Shown: piece by piece, positions 10,854 through 22,631 of the stretch | Numbering within the stretch: position 1 is the stretch's first letter | How the letters are laid out: each line of letters starts with the position of its first letter | Assembly: GCA_000697475.1 (NCBI GenBank) | Contig: JNEU01000841.1 | Span: 32,511-96,510, forward strand | From: Lichtheimia corymbifera B2541 | Taxonomy: Eukaryota > Mucoromycota > Mucoromycetes > Mucorales > Lichtheimiaceae | DNA length: 64,000 bases | Reading direction: 5' to 3' | Notes under the pieces: generated by a model | What the model was told of the DNA's origin: nothing | Seen by the model: the letters and a program-made list of their open reading frames with translations, nothing else | Databases searched by the model: none | Position numbers and translations under genes: made by a program

Positions 10854-12407
10854 ATGCGATTACTTTTAATATTCTTGTTGCCAGCAGCATGCTTAGCAAC
10901 GAATACAATTCGACTACCTATTCGACGACGCTCATCATCATCCATTTCTGTACCCGATCGTCATCTTAAGCGTTCAGTATCACCTCACCAAGGTGCAGCA
11001 CAATTATATAACGATGAAGGATCCGAATACTTGGTGCGTGTAGGCATTGGTACACCACCACAAAACTTTACAGTAGCATTAGACACGGGAAGGTGAGATA
11101 GAGAGAAATTACTCGGCTTACATGACATGAAATTCATGCATATCATCATCATCATCAGCTCCGATTTATGGATACCATCCACCGATTGTCCATTACAACT
11201 GTGTCCACTTAGACGGTACGACCCGGCACAATCAAGTACCTATGAAGATACGGGAGAACCTTTTCGAATTACTTATGGCATTGGTAATGCGAATGGTTCG
11301 TATGCTAGAGATACGGTGCATCTGGGACAGCTTCAAGTAGAAAAACAACAATTTGGACTTGCAAAATTGACCGACAACATTGTGGCACCGGGTCAAGATA
11401 TGGAAGCCATTGCCGCCAATGACATGGATAACGACCACATGTCCAATGGGATCTTTGGTTTAGGATATCCGGGATTGACAGCGGCAAAAAAATACGATCC
11501 ATTTGTGTTTAGCCTGGCCAAGCAGGGGCTATTAAACGAGCCTGTGTTTTCAATTCACATGGGCAGCTTGTTTGACAAGGGATGGGCTGGTGATCTATTA
11601 TTAGGCGGCATTGATACATCAAAGTACCGTGGTAATCTTGTTTATGCACCTGTACGTCCTGCCAGTAGTGGTGAGCCGCTCACTTATTGGATGTGTCATG
11701 GTCAAGGCATTCGCTTGTTGGAGGATGGTGGTAACCATGCCAATGGTAGCACAGCAACAACAGCACTTGATTTCAGCTTTACCCAAACCACACGAGGATT
11801 CATTATTGATACGGGCACCACGTTAACCTACATGGACAAGGATATGGCTGAACCACTCGTTGAAGCTGTTGCAGGCACGAATGTTGTCCTGGATGATGCC
11901 TCTGGTACTTTTATTGTTCCATGCCGTTTAGCCAAACGCAAGAGCCAAAATCTGCGTTTGGAGCTTGTCCTTTCTAATTCGGAAACGCCTGTGGAGGATC
12001 CTCCAGTCCGTTTACATGTGCCTGTTGCTGATCTATTTATTCCACTCGATGGTGATTCGCTTGATACGGCCACACAGTGCATGTTTGGTATTGCTCCATG
12101 GGTCAAGAATGAGGAAGATAATGATACTGCCACTAAACTCGGAAATCGTGGCCTTGTTCTTGTGGGTGATACGGTACTACGAGCCACGTATCTCGTTTTT
12201 GACATGGGACAAAATCGTATTGGTTTTGCACAGGCGATCGGGTCTTCCTCACGTGTGTCCGGTACTTCATTTACAAACACATCCACTTCATCCATTGCCA
12301 ATAGTGATGAAAACGCTGCTGGTCTACATATCTACACTCACCCATCATGGAAAAGAGATGCCTTTATTGCCGCCCTGATAACCATGCTGGTCATGTTGAC
12401 GCAATAA
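10854..12407 (+). CDS. Secreted pepsin-family aspartic protease, probably GPI-anchored (yapsin-like)
   Basis: Two exons (10854-11092, 11159-12407), 495 residues. A signal peptide (MRLLLIFLLPAACLA) is followed by a basic propeptide (LPIRRRSSSS ... RHLKRS, a likely dibasic processing site). The mature enzyme starts near YLVRVGIGTPPQNFTVALDTG. The intron interrupts the first catalytic motif, which reads DTGSSDLW after splicing. The second motif is IIDTGTTLTYMDKD, with the expected flap Tyr region (FRITYGIGNANGSY). The third pepsin signature (DTVLRATYLVFDMGQNRIGFA) is intact, so the enzyme looks active. A Ser/Thr-rich segment and a hydrophobic C-terminus (AFIAALITMLVMLTQ) resemble a GPI-attachment signal, as in yapsins that process cell-wall proteins. 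Several N-glycosylation sequons are present. Cell-surface location is inferred. Confidence 0.9.
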
Positions 12408-12790
12408 CAGCAGAGCGAGAACACTCCAATATCATCCATCATCATCATCATGTCTCATTTATCTCAAAGTTATACATGTGCTACGCATCAATAATGCATA
12501 GCAACAAATATGCCATCCATTATTGTACTACCCATCTACCCCTCCTTCTTTTTCTGTAATAAAGTCATCGTCTTTTTGTACATAGAGGCATCATCATATG
12601 ATGATATGAATGGCCACTTTTGGTTAAAAAGAGGGTGGGGGGAAAATACATTGTTGTGTGAGGGGCAGTGTCGGGCATGGTCACGTGCATGGTGTGTTGT
12701 GCGACGGAAGGGGAAAAAATGCGGTCGCTGGGATTTTTGATAGAGGCTTTTCTCTCTTCTACCTATCTTGACAGATCCGCACATATACCA

Positions 12791-12920
12791 ATGCCTCCGA
12801 GTAAGCACACGATTCTCGACCCTTCTTGCTCAGGACTTATATAGTTTATGTAACTCTAGAGAAATCATTGCTGGACGAGCTTGCTGATCTCGATTCCACT
12901 GCTCCCAAAGGTAGCTTTTG

Positions 12921-12951
<31 letters not shown>

Positions 12952-14837
12952 TCACACACCATCGATCGATCTAACAATGGCGTCTATTTAGACTACGATC
13001 CCGAGGATACTACAGACGCATTCCACGATCGCGATCTTGATCAGGAGGACACCGCCGATGACGAAAAGGCACGAGAGCACTATGTTGAAGTAGGCAAGAG
13101 CTCTTTACGCAACAGCCAGCAATTTTTGCTTGACGACCCACGTTATGCTGGCAAACGTGCCAGTCGCAAGGATGTATTCTCTGACGACGACTGGGTTGAC
13201 GAGGACCAGGCCGACGACGACGACGATGATGATGATGATGATTCAGTCGCAAGTGATAAGGATGGCGATTCAGATGAAGATGCCGAGTCTTGGAATGGAT
13301 TCAGTGATGGACAAAAAGACGAGGAGCAACAAGAGGAAGACGATGAGCAAGAACAAGAACAAAGCGAATCAGAGGAAGAGGAAGAGGAGGAAGATGACGA
13401 TGATGAGCAACAAGATCAGAGCGAGGTTCAAAATCAATTACGTCGGATACAACAAGAGGAGCAGTAAGTTTTGCGTTTATGGGTGGGATGATGATGATGA
13501 TATACTCAATGACATGTTTGTCAATAGAGAAATGATTTCCAAAATGTCACAAAATGCACAAGGCGATATCGAAAAAGGTCAACATGTTCGAGAGCAATTG
13601 GTAAATACTTTGTGCTATATGTGTGTATCATGGCTGGAAACTTACGGGATTGGAAATAGTCATTGTGGGAAAGGTTTTTGGAAAGCCGTATCCGTATGCA
13701 AAAGGTGATGGATGTCGCAAATCAACTTCCTCAGGTACGACGATAACGCACATGAACGATCCATATCATATTGATTCTTTTTTATCATTAGCATGATACA
13801 TGGCCTGATTTCCTTGCAAAAGAAGAAGGCATTGAACCTGTTTTGGATGAGACCAAAAACGAGTTACGTGAAGTGATTGACGACTTGCTGGACATGCGGA
13901 CATCCATGTTTGCGGATAACGATGCTATTGAATTTGGCGACCACACATGGAACAGCAGAAAGCGCCATCTCGAAGATGATGATGAATACATTGAAAAGCT
14001 CTGGGATGACATTTCTCAAGTGAATGAAGTGTAAGTGGTATCCATACTACCTTCCAAGGTAAAGCGCTAACGTTAGCTCGTGTTCCAGATTCCTTCCATA
14101 CCGTAATACGACGCTAGAAAAGTGGAGCAATAAGGTGCAGGTAGCCTCGAGTGCACGACTCAACAAGAAATTCAAGGCATTTGATCAGGTAAAAGGTTGA
14201 TGTTTTCTATATCAAGATAGGTGTCTAATGCCTTTTTTATTATTTGTAGAATGTCATGACGCAAATTGATAATATTATGAATGACAAGGATCGATTGATT
14301 CGACGTACGCAATTACAACGTAATGATTACAAGATATTGGGCAAGAAGGAACCAGAGGAGGATGAGGATGAGAAGAAGGAATCAGCACTACCGGAAGAGG
14401 AAGGTGGTCGAAAGGCGGATCGACATTTGATGACTTATGACGAGGAGATCTTTGACGACAATGACTTTTATCAACAATTACTTCGAGAGCTGATTGATGC
14501 ACGTATGGTGGATACGGATGATCCGATTGCCAATGGAATGCGATGGGCTGCTCGTAAGAGTATGGAGAATCAAAAGAAAAAGAAGAACAAGAGCAAACGT
14601 TTGGAAATGTACAAGGGAAGCAAGGGCCGTGCATTAAAGTGAGTTGTTTATTAACCAAAGCAGTAACACAAAGAACCATCCAACTAACAAAGACACGATA
14701 GATTCGATGTGCATGACAAGTTGCAAAACTTTATGGCACCCGTACCCACAGGCACATGGCATGAAGAGAGGACTGAGGAATTATATTCATCATTATTAGG
14801 ACAGAAAAGAGACATTTTAGATGAAGCGGCTGCTTGA
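12791..14837 (+). CDS. BFR2: Bfr2/AATF (Che-1/Traube) ribosome-biogenesis protein
   Basis: Nine exons sum to 1545 nt, 514 residues. The first exon is only 10 nt (MPP plus one base), joined to KKSLLDELADLDSTAPKDYD, which matches the conserved N-terminus of AATF/Bfr2. A long acidic region (DEDQADDDDDDDDDD and repeated E/D/Q) comes next, then the conserved domain (SLWERFLESRIRMQKVMDVA, ELREVIDDLLDMR). The C-terminal TRAUB domain carries DDNDFYQQLLRELIDARM and KGRALK. It ends with KFDVHDKLQNFMAPVPTGTW, the family's hallmark. In yeast Bfr2 is a nucleolar SSU-processome-associated factor needed for 40S subunit production. Intron 2 contains a (TA)n run. The acidic block is encoded by imperfect GAC/GAT/GAG repeats. 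Confidence 0.92.
12919..12948. repeat. (TA)n microsatellite inside intron 2 of BFR2
   Basis: About 15 TA units starting after the donor side of the intron, followed by a short CA run. Confined to the intron, so it does not affect coding. Confidence 0.8.
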
Positions 14838-14885
14838 TAAAGACCAATGATTGATTTACACAACACTTTAATCCTTTGCCTTGTC

Positions 14886-14895
14886 TATATAAAAA
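14886..14895 (+). promoter_or_regulatory. TATA box of GOT1
   Basis: TATATAAAAA about 70 bp upstream of the GOT1 start (14964) and about 50 bp downstream of the BFR2 stop. The two genes are head to tail with only 126 bp between coding regions, so this is the likely GOT1 core promoter. Confidence 0.5.
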
Positions 14896-14963
14896 CTCCG
14901 TGGGGCTAAAGCCCTTTCTCCACTTTTTGCCTTGTTCTTTGTTCTAATACCTACTACTACGCA

Positions 14964-15628
14964 ATGTGGTTGAGTGACCTCCAGAGTACGTGTACAATAG
15001 TCAACGTTTTATTACCTACATGACGACCCCTTTTGTTCACGGGCATCTATCAGAAATCGGTGTCGGATTGACGGCCTTTGGTGTCTTTTTCATGATGCTG
15101 GGTGTTATGCTCTTGTTCGATGCAGGCCTGATGGCGATCGGGAACGTGAGTCTTTGATATTTATAGTAACAGCAGCAGCTATATGGATAATGTACTTATA
15201 TCTTTATATAGATCTTGTTTTTGAGCGGCATAGCAGCTATCATTGGACCACGAAGTACGCTTGTCTTTTTCACGCGACGCGAAAAGATACGAGGCACCAT
15301 TTGCTTTTTGGGTGGCATCTTCCTTGTTCTTTCAAAGTTCCCTGTGCTCGGCTTTGTTCTTGAAGTGTTTGGTTTCTTGAATCTATTTGGGTAAGAGCTT
15401 TTTCTGGGGGGCTGGTAAGGATATTACTTGGGATGCTGATAACAGAGTATAGCGATTTCTTCCCTGTGGTATTTGGCTTTGTACGACGACTACCGATCAT
15501 TGGACCTATTCTCAGTCATCCAGCGATTGCTCGGGTAAGAACAAAACAAACGACGCCCATCGATTGAAAGAGGAAGGCTTATCATGCACTCTTAGTTTAT
15601 GCCACGTGAATCACGCACACGCGTTTAA
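14964..15628 (+). CDS. GOT1: Golgi vesicle-transport protein Got1
   Basis: Five exons (14964-14985, 15054-15145, 15212-15390, 15453-15534, 15596-15628) sum to 408 nt, 135 residues, the usual length of the family. The N-terminus [20 protein letters not shown] is the Got1/Sft2 hallmark. Four membrane spans follow, with the conserved loop [18 protein letters not shown] between spans 2 and 3. The cytosolic tail is [10 protein letters not shown]. Got1 is a small tetraspanning protein of ER-derived vesicles and early Golgi that helps vesicle fusion. It is convergent with the NDT80-family gene. Confidence 0.95.
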
Positions 15629-15913
15629 ATATGCATTATTCGGTTGATCTGTACATATTCTTCCACTCTAATAGATAAATTTCTTGAAACCAGGACAGGA
15701 AAAGAAATCAATATATATAAAAAATCATATAAGATACATAACTAGTGTAAGCGTGAATAAGGGAGGTAAATAGACTATAGAAGAAATGGAGAAGGAAGAT
15801 AGAAAGAAAAACTTACAATACGCGAGTAAATGTGGGGAAGAAGAAGAGAAAAAAAGATGGATGAGGATGAGATGATATTACATTGGAGTGGGGGTGGAGA
15901 TGGAGTGGTGTGA

Positions 15914-17792
15914 TCAATAATAAGCCGATTGTGAATGGCTGCGAGCCATGGATGAAAGCATATAAGGATGGTGTGAAGGTGCATGCTGCGGTGGAGTAGG
16001 TTGAGGAGGAGGAGCAGCATAAGGATGAGGTGATGGAGGTGGACCTGAGGAAGGAGTTGGTGGTGTCATTACCATGGAAGGTGCCAATGGTGCCTGCATT
16101 GACATGGGGTAACTCGAGTAATAAGGATAGGATGAATACTCATTTCCATTGGGTGGTTGAGCACCACTACCGCCATTACCACCACCATTAGCCATCATAG
16201 GAGGAGGCGTATAAGGAGGACGGGGTGCAGTCATAGCACTATGGGGATGATGATGGGGATGATGTTCGCCACCAGGTGGTGGTGGTACTGCAGTTGTTTG
16301 TGGCGCAGGTGGTGGTGGTGGCAAAGCTTGATGTTGTGGATGTTGTCGTTCTTGCTGACCATCCGTATAATGACCTGGACTACGACCACGTACAACCAAG
16401 GGTGCCGACTGACAGGATGCAATCTTTACTTGATCGCCATGGTCTGTTTCGGCATACAAGTCGGTGACACATACATAGTATTGTTGAGCAGCACGTCGTT
16501 TGCCATTGTTGGCTGTAGCTGTCTTGAATTGGATGCGCTCAAAAGTGGCAATGCTTTGATTCGTACCAACAGAGCTCATGCTAAGATTACCACCTGCTGT
16601 GATGGGTTTGGGTTGTGGCGTTATCTGTGGTCCCTTGTCACGCTTGGGAGTGTGCTGCACCAACTCGATACGTTTGTCACTGTTGGATACACGAGCTGAA
16701 ATACCCAAAAGAAATCGGCGAACAGGCATAAAAGTACCATCATCCTTACGCACAAGACATTGTGGTTCATAATCAGCATAATAATGATTTAAACCATGCA
16801 CTGAAAAAGCGCTGCTGATTTGAAAATAGTTGCGTCGATAGCATGTCCAATCATTGTCAGCCAAAAAGAACCCACGATCCATTTTCGATTGGATCCTCAC
16901 TGACAGCCTACCCAAGAGATAGAGGTTAATTTTCTAACTTTTCTTAGTTTCCTTTTGCCCTGACGCAGTCATCACTTACAAAGTAGTACGGTCCATAGCA
17001 AACAAATTGTCAAAGGGCTTGGTAGAGCTGAAAAACGGACCCGTTTCAGCGGGGAATAAAGAATCACTACGAGCCCGTTTTCTGGGAGTAGCAGGGCTTG
17101 TGATGGCTCCAGGATAAGGTGATGAATGGAAGGCTGGTGTTGTATATGAATTCCTAGTGGGCGATGGGTCCGTGGCTGTAGTTGGGCGGGGCGTGCTGGG
17201 TTGAGAAACAGCAATCATACTAAAATTTTACTATGAGCATATCATTTTCTCAGGTTAAAAAAAATAAATCAGTTTCATACCCAGGTAACCTTGGATCCGA
17301 GCTTGGTGATGGTGAATGATGGCTATAGAAAAAGCAGACAAAGCAAGTTTAGTGGGAGCCATATTCTTGTTATAAATCCCCTTGAATCATATGACCCATC
17401 TCTCATCAAGCAGGATGTGCAACAAAGGAAAAGACGGGGGAGGACAAAAGCTTGGGGGACAAGAAAAAAGGTCCCTGAGACTTGTGTGCTGCTGCTGTGT
17501 TGTACCTGTTGTACGAAACAACAGACCACGCATAATTGACAGCAAAAGCATTTGTATACCCCATGCAGTCCAATGCATAAAAGCAAATCCCCATCGCTTG
17601 CCACAAGGTGGGTGAAAGGAAAAAAAAAACTTACATGGGAGGTGCAGCACTATGGGGAAAGGGATGTGTGTAGCCTTGATCCATGGGTGGATAATGTGCA
17701 GCAGACGAGTGCATCGGTCCATCAGCTACTGAAGGGCTTGGAAGTGGGTTGGAAGGCATTTGCCATTCTTTTGTATCTTGCACCGAGTTCAT
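15914..17792 (-). CDS. NDT80/PhoG-family transcription factor
   Basis: Four exons (17792-17635, 17322-17281, 17219-16980, 16907-15914) sum to 1434 nt, 477 residues. Exon 2 is only 42 nt and adds HHSPSPSSDPRLPG in frame between PPI and MIAVSQ. The N-terminal third is Pro/Ser-rich. The NDT80 DNA-binding fold covers residues ~120-330: TGPFFSSTKPFDNLF, MDRGFFLADNDWTCYRRNYF, PVRRFLLGISARVS, RIQFKTATANNGKRRAAQQ and SAPLVVRGRSPGHY. The C-terminal ~150 residues are His, Pro, Gln and Gly-rich, likely an activation region. Family members (Ndt80, Vib-1, XprG) control meiosis, secreted protease expression or starvation responses. Which role applies here cannot be told. A promoter role for the 17.8-20.1 kb intergenic stretch is likely. 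Confidence 0.88.
17281..17322 (-). other. 42-nt internal exon of the NDT80-family gene
   Basis: Flanked by a TATAG acceptor (17324-17323 on the minus strand) and a GTATGA donor. Its length is a multiple of three, so skipping it would also keep the frame and drop 14 residues before the DNA-binding domain. It sits alone in a ~415-bp gap between exons 1 and 3. Confidence 0.6.
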
Positions 17793-20162
17793 ATCGATAA
17801 GCTGATGCGTTGCGTGTTGTATGTTTGTGTGGGGTGGAAAAGAAAAGGTGCAAGAATTGGCGCCGATAGAGGTGCAAAAATATGAGACACTGGCGGACTT
17901 GATATAGAGAAAAATGGATCAGACGAACGATTGCTGTGTATGTGCCTGTATTTTGCTATCTCCTTTTGCCGATTCAAATGTTCCCCAAGTGTAATGGCTA
18001 CAGGAAGTAATCGAAGGAGAAAAAGAGAAGGAAGAACCTGGATGAAAACAAAGTTGTAAGTCAATACTAATCTTATATAACTGGAAACCTTTTTCGAGTC
18101 GGGCAATAAAAAACTGCATTAAGGTTGTGAGGAGCAGCTTATGGTAAGTGGGATACCCGCTCAATTGGTTTCCCATATTCGTCCAGGTGGACCTGATTGT
18201 GGATTGGGCGTTATTTGTCCTTTACTTTCACCTTCCTAGTTCTCTCTCTCTCCCTCACTCTTTTTTTGTGTGGCCACTGGCTCACCCCCAAAAGCAAACG
18301 AAAACAAAAAGAACATATGCGAGCAATGTATTTTACATATCAGCCGCTAATTGCTATAGCGGACGTTATTTTCGGAAATGATCGGCGTGAAGTGAGATAC
18401 TTTTTGATGATATCGCTCATATGGTTGAAGAGAGCAAACAAACAATGCTGACGAGTGTGTAAGAGACGTGTGTGTGAAACATTTGTAATGGTACTTGTTG
18501 TGGAACACTTGATGGATACGACCCTTTTGTCAACGAGGCATCTCGCTCGCACTCTTGATGTGCGTAATTTTAGTCCTGCTAGTCTAACCTGTTTTTTCTT
18601 TCCCGAAGGGATAGCTCACCGCGCATTGCTCGCATAAGGAAGCTTTCCTTCATTTTTCCCATAGTCACGATATACCTTTTGGGCGCCGTATGGATGGGTT
18701 GGTTGGCTCTAGTACTCTCAGCAGGCTTTGCGTCCAATCCCGTTACAGCTTGAAAGGGAAATATCGCCCAAAGCTGGAAGGTTGAGATATCTCAGCACAC
18801 CCGCTCTTTTCGTACATATTGCTTCTTGTTTCGCAAACAAAATGATTGGAAATAATGCAGAAAGCTCACCTGCGGATCCATGTTGTCCGTGCACTTTTGC
18901 TCCCGCTACCTTGGTTACATATGTAACATGGGCTCTACTTTGGCAAAAGTACCACCAATGCCTTGTGGATTAAAACACACCCCTGAGCTTAAAGCAAGAT
19001 CAAGCAAAAAATCAGTTTTGGCTATGGGAAATGCGCGCGCTCTGAGACTTTTGCTTCCGAAATATAATAAGCTGCAACTGAACAATTACCTCGGTAAAGT
19101 CAAGAGATCGGGGACTTTTTTCTAAACGCCACTCAAATCTCATGAACTCTATTAAAACAACCTCGTGGGCACGTTGCGTTTTGCGGGCAAAATATAAACG
19201 CACCACCACCACCAACCACAAGGAAAAGGGCTTATAGCATGTATCATGTTGCAGCACATACATTTAAAACAGATATCCATTTAGAGTTTGACGTTCGATG
19301 TTATGTGTTTGTATGACTGTGCCGCTTGAGTAAGCCTTACCATGACCACAGGAGGTCATCCTGAACACTGCAATGTACAAATTGGGATGGGTCACAAGGC
19401 TGCTGTGACCGAAAATACATGGTTCATCTTGATTTGACAGCATATGATGATCACACACACATGGCACTTGCATAGCTCCAGCCGCCTCTGTGCTATTGAT
19501 ATCCATGGTGATACCACCCAGGCACGCATAGAGCACAATGTTCAGTTACGAATGCTTTGTATCAAGGTTGTTACGTAACATCCACGATCGTCGTACCAAA
19601 GGTACATTGATGGCACTCTTCTTTTATGTTCGAGATTTGACCACCAAGGCAAAGTGTGTATTTTAATCCTGTATTGCTCTAAGCCTTCGGTACAATTATA
19701 TACCCTCCAATGATATGAATCGATATCTATGATGCCTTGTTGCAAGCTGCAACATTGGGAACATGCCTTTAGTCCTAGAAAGTACTGGATAATAGCATTC
19801 GTTCGATTAACAATAACCTGTGCTCATTGTCGATTTTTATATGACGATCGATCCATGTGAAGAGTTAAGGGGGTTAGGTTAAATCCACACGTGTTATAAG
19901 GAGATCCATATCATTGATCCACATCGTCAATAACAAATAATATAAGTTGTGATGTTTTATAATGGCAAAAGGAATGGGGGAAACACAAAAGAACTACGCT
20001 GTCCTATTCAGCATCTCAACAAGATTCCTCTTTCTATCCTAGCATATTATTTGTTCATCACACTGCACATTTGATATTCCATGGTCGACTTGGTGCAGTA
20101 ACGTACGGTAATCGAAGCACGAGGGGACATTTCCAATTCCACGCCCATAACTCCTGGTATAT
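17793..20162. other. Long intergenic region upstream of the NDT80-family gene
   Basis: About 2.4 kb, among the longest gene-free stretches outside the palindrome region. Several short open frames occur but none shows mixed composition, a recognisable motif or plausible splicing. The part next to 17793 (TC/GA-rich) is likely promoter and 5' leader. A long regulatory region would suit a tightly controlled regulator gene. No tRNA or snRNA found. Confidence 0.45.
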
Positions 20163-21615
20163 TTAACCGGTACGTCGAGCAGTACTTGAGTTGTTGCCCT
20201 TGGATTTGGCTTCATCGCTTTTGGTTGACTGCTGTGGTTGTTGTTGACGACCAAGGATGGATACAACTTGTTGCTTGCTTTGTTGATTGACCTGTTTGGC
20301 TTTGCTGCTGCCACTGCTGCCACCTTGTTGATCCTTTTCTTTCTTTGCCTTGGATCTCTTTGACTTGCCACCTTCCTTCTTTGGCGGTTTGTCAGCCTTT
20401 GGATTGTCACTCGAAGCAGCCGCTGCATTACTGTTGTCGTCCTTTTCCTTATTCTTTTCCTTGTCCTTTTTCTTTCTGTTGCGTCGAGATTTCTTGGGTG
20501 TTTCTCCAGATGGACTATCTTTGCCACCACCACCACCACCACTGGCACCGCCTTTAGCCTTGGCTTCTCGATTCAAGATGGACTTTTTTGCTGCTTTGGC
20601 TGCTTGTGCCTTGGCTCTCGCTGCTGCCTGTGCTGCTTTTTGGGCTCGAATGTGTTCAAGAAGTGGGGTCGTCTTTGGCTTGTTGGCTTGTTCAGCTGCA
20701 AGCGTTTGTGCTATTTGACATTGGGTGTGAATACTTTAGCACTATCATAGAATATGGAATATCTTTCATTTACCTGTCACCATGGCCAACCTATTCTCCA
20801 AACGTTCCAATTGTGATCCACCTTCACCAACGTCACTAGGTTCATCCTTCTTTTCTTGCTCAGCTTTAAGCGAATCCAAGAACTTTAGATAATCAGGATC
20901 TAAAGAGGAATGTCAGAGATCGAATTGTGTAGTGTGTGTGTGTGTGTGCATATCACTTTTACCTTCATCAATGGTGCCTTGACGGGAGTCAGGATTCTTT
21001 TGCTCTTTGGGTAACTTTTGGAAGGGTGCAAACTCAACAACAGCTCGACTTTCATTGCCTATTCACACACATACATCTCTTAGCTATCTTTCATATCCTT
21101 CCATAACTCCTCCTTCATACCTCGATTATCCACAAAGATATGGCCATCAAATCCTTGATGAAACGCAATGACTGCCTCCATGGTCTTCATATGAAAATAA
21201 GCACGAGAGAAAACGTTTTCTTTGCCTTTGCTATAATAAAAAAGAAAGGAATGAGTTCATTTGGATAGAGGTAGTTGCAGTGGAAATCATACCTCTGCGT
21301 AACCTTGCCCGGTACATAAAACTTGTAGTCAACAACATCGTCACCCGTCCAACGCTTGACTGCATTCATGAACACTTCTTCAGGAAGATTGGCTGGCAAT
21401 CGACGTACGACAATCTTAGTCTTGAGCGCGTTCTTGCGTTGTCGTTTGGCTTTCTTTTTGGCCTTGTCTTTCTTTTTCTTTTTTGCTTTGGCAGCTGCAG
21501 CCTTGTCTAGATCTTTTTGCTTGTCATTGGGCGTACTCGGCGTGACAACTGAGGAGGGTGAAGGAGATGGGGCGGGTGGAGATGTCGGTAATGTGTCTGG
21601 TGATGCTGCGGGCAT
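20163..21615 (-). CDS. UPF3: Nonsense-mediated decay factor Upf3
   Basis: Five exons (21615-21293, 21230-21121, 21058-20963, 20899-20774, 20710-20163) sum to 1203 nt, 400 residues. After a Pro/Ser-rich leader and a Lys-rich helix, the Smg4/UPF3 RNP-type domain begins at residue ~66 (KTKIVVRRLPANLPEEVFM). It runs through YKFYVPGK, SRAYFHMKTMEAVIAF and VEFAPFQKLP to the family signature DPDYLKFLDSL. The rest is a highly basic, Lys/Ala/Ser tail with QQ stretches and conserved-looking RAQKAAQAAARAKAQ. Upf3 links Upf2 to ribosome- or exon-junction-bound mRNPs and shuttles between nucleus and cytoplasm. The basic tail matches its multiple nuclear localisation signals. Confidence 0.93.
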
Positions 21616-21806
21616 GTGGTGGGTTGGTTGAGAAAAAGAAACTGAAGCGGGACGATATTATCACAGCCAGCCCATTAATATTTTGTTGCTCAATAGTACC
21701 CATCTCTTTTATATACTCGGCATTTGCCCATCATGTGATCCAATGCAATCCATTATCTTGATTCATCCAACAATTTATAAAAGTACATTCAAATGGAATA
21801 AACGCT

Positions 21807-22631
21807 TTATGATTTTGCTGCTGCAGCTTGTTGTTGTTGTACTTTGTCTTGCATCACATTTACAATAGCTATATATAAAAAAGACAATGAGCACTTTTTC
21901 CCATTCATTGTACCATACATCCAATCCAATCCAATCCAATCCAATCATACCTCTCAAACTGCTTTGCTTTCCATTGATTGTTTCTTGAAGCTTCTCGAGA
22001 TTTTGCTTGACATATTCTTCCTTGGTCTTGTAAAATGACGTAGCACCATCCAAGCTCTGCCAATACCGTATGAGGAGATATCATCATGCATAGCCTTTCC
22101 CATTAGCTTACCTTCTCCACATAATAACCAGTGCCAACATCAACAATGACCTTTTCCACGTCGCTCAGCTTGCCAGGAACATAGAGGTAATCCCATCACA
22201 ACTACAGAGTTAAGGACTGAGTATATAATATGATTAGTGCGTAACATTGGATAGAAGAAAGGATATCGATGATGTGAGCGGCACCAAGATGGTCTTGTCT
22301 ACAGCAAGGTAGCTGTATTAGCGAATAGAGTACTGCGCCATGGGGTCAAGGCTATAATCTTACCATCTGCTTTTTCACTCTTCAATGACTCGACACTATC
22401 AGCACAATCAGAGAAACGCGCTTGAGCTCCACGTAGTTTTCCATAAGATTGCGTCAGATGAGAGAGTTCCTGATAGAATACAACAACGCGACTACATGTG
22501 AACACGATGTCTCGGTGGATGCGTTTACTGCTTTCAACCCAACGTACCTCCTCAAGTTGCGTCTTCACTTGCTGCAATGAAGGGAGATCAAGATCGGTGA
22601 TATTGACCGTTTGCTGTTGTTGAGAACCCAT
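21807..22631 (-). CDS. GIM5: Prefoldin subunit 5 (Gim5) containing a probable U12-type intron
   Basis: Six exons (22631-22548, 22469-22364, 22298-22267, 22186-22112, 22056-21951, 21868-21807) sum to 465 nt, exactly 154 residues, the usual family length. An N-terminal coiled-coil arm ([19 protein letters not shown]) leads to the central beta hairpins ([29 protein letters not shown]) and a C-terminal coiled coil ([17 protein letters not shown]). Prefoldin is a heterohexamer that hands nascent actin and tubulin to the CCT chaperonin. Five exon junctions, four of them GT-AG, are otherwise ordinary; the third intron (22187-22266) begins ATATCC and ends AC, and only that boundary yields the conserved LTSSLYVPGKL. 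The gene lies 191 bp upstream of UPF3 on the same strand. Confidence 0.93.
22187..22266 (-). other. Probable U12-type AT-AC intron in GIM5
   Basis: Donor reads TCATCG|ATATCCTTTC, identical to the U12 5' splice consensus (RTATCCTTT). TCCTTAAC at 22216-22209 matches the U12 branch-site consensus. The intron ends GATTAC|CTCTAT, so it is AT-AC. Length is 80 nt. The branch-to-acceptor distance (about 23 nt) is longer than the typical 10-16. A nearer AG at 15 nt before the AC breaks the frame with a TGA stop. Phase 0 joining restores the conserved prefoldin sequence. Confidence 0.88.

Noticed and set aside
22202..22266. Ordinary AG acceptor (GTAG) for the third GIM5 intron
   Set aside because: It puts a TGA stop in frame and destroys the conserved SLYVPGKL sequence; the AC end 15 nt further on is in frame.
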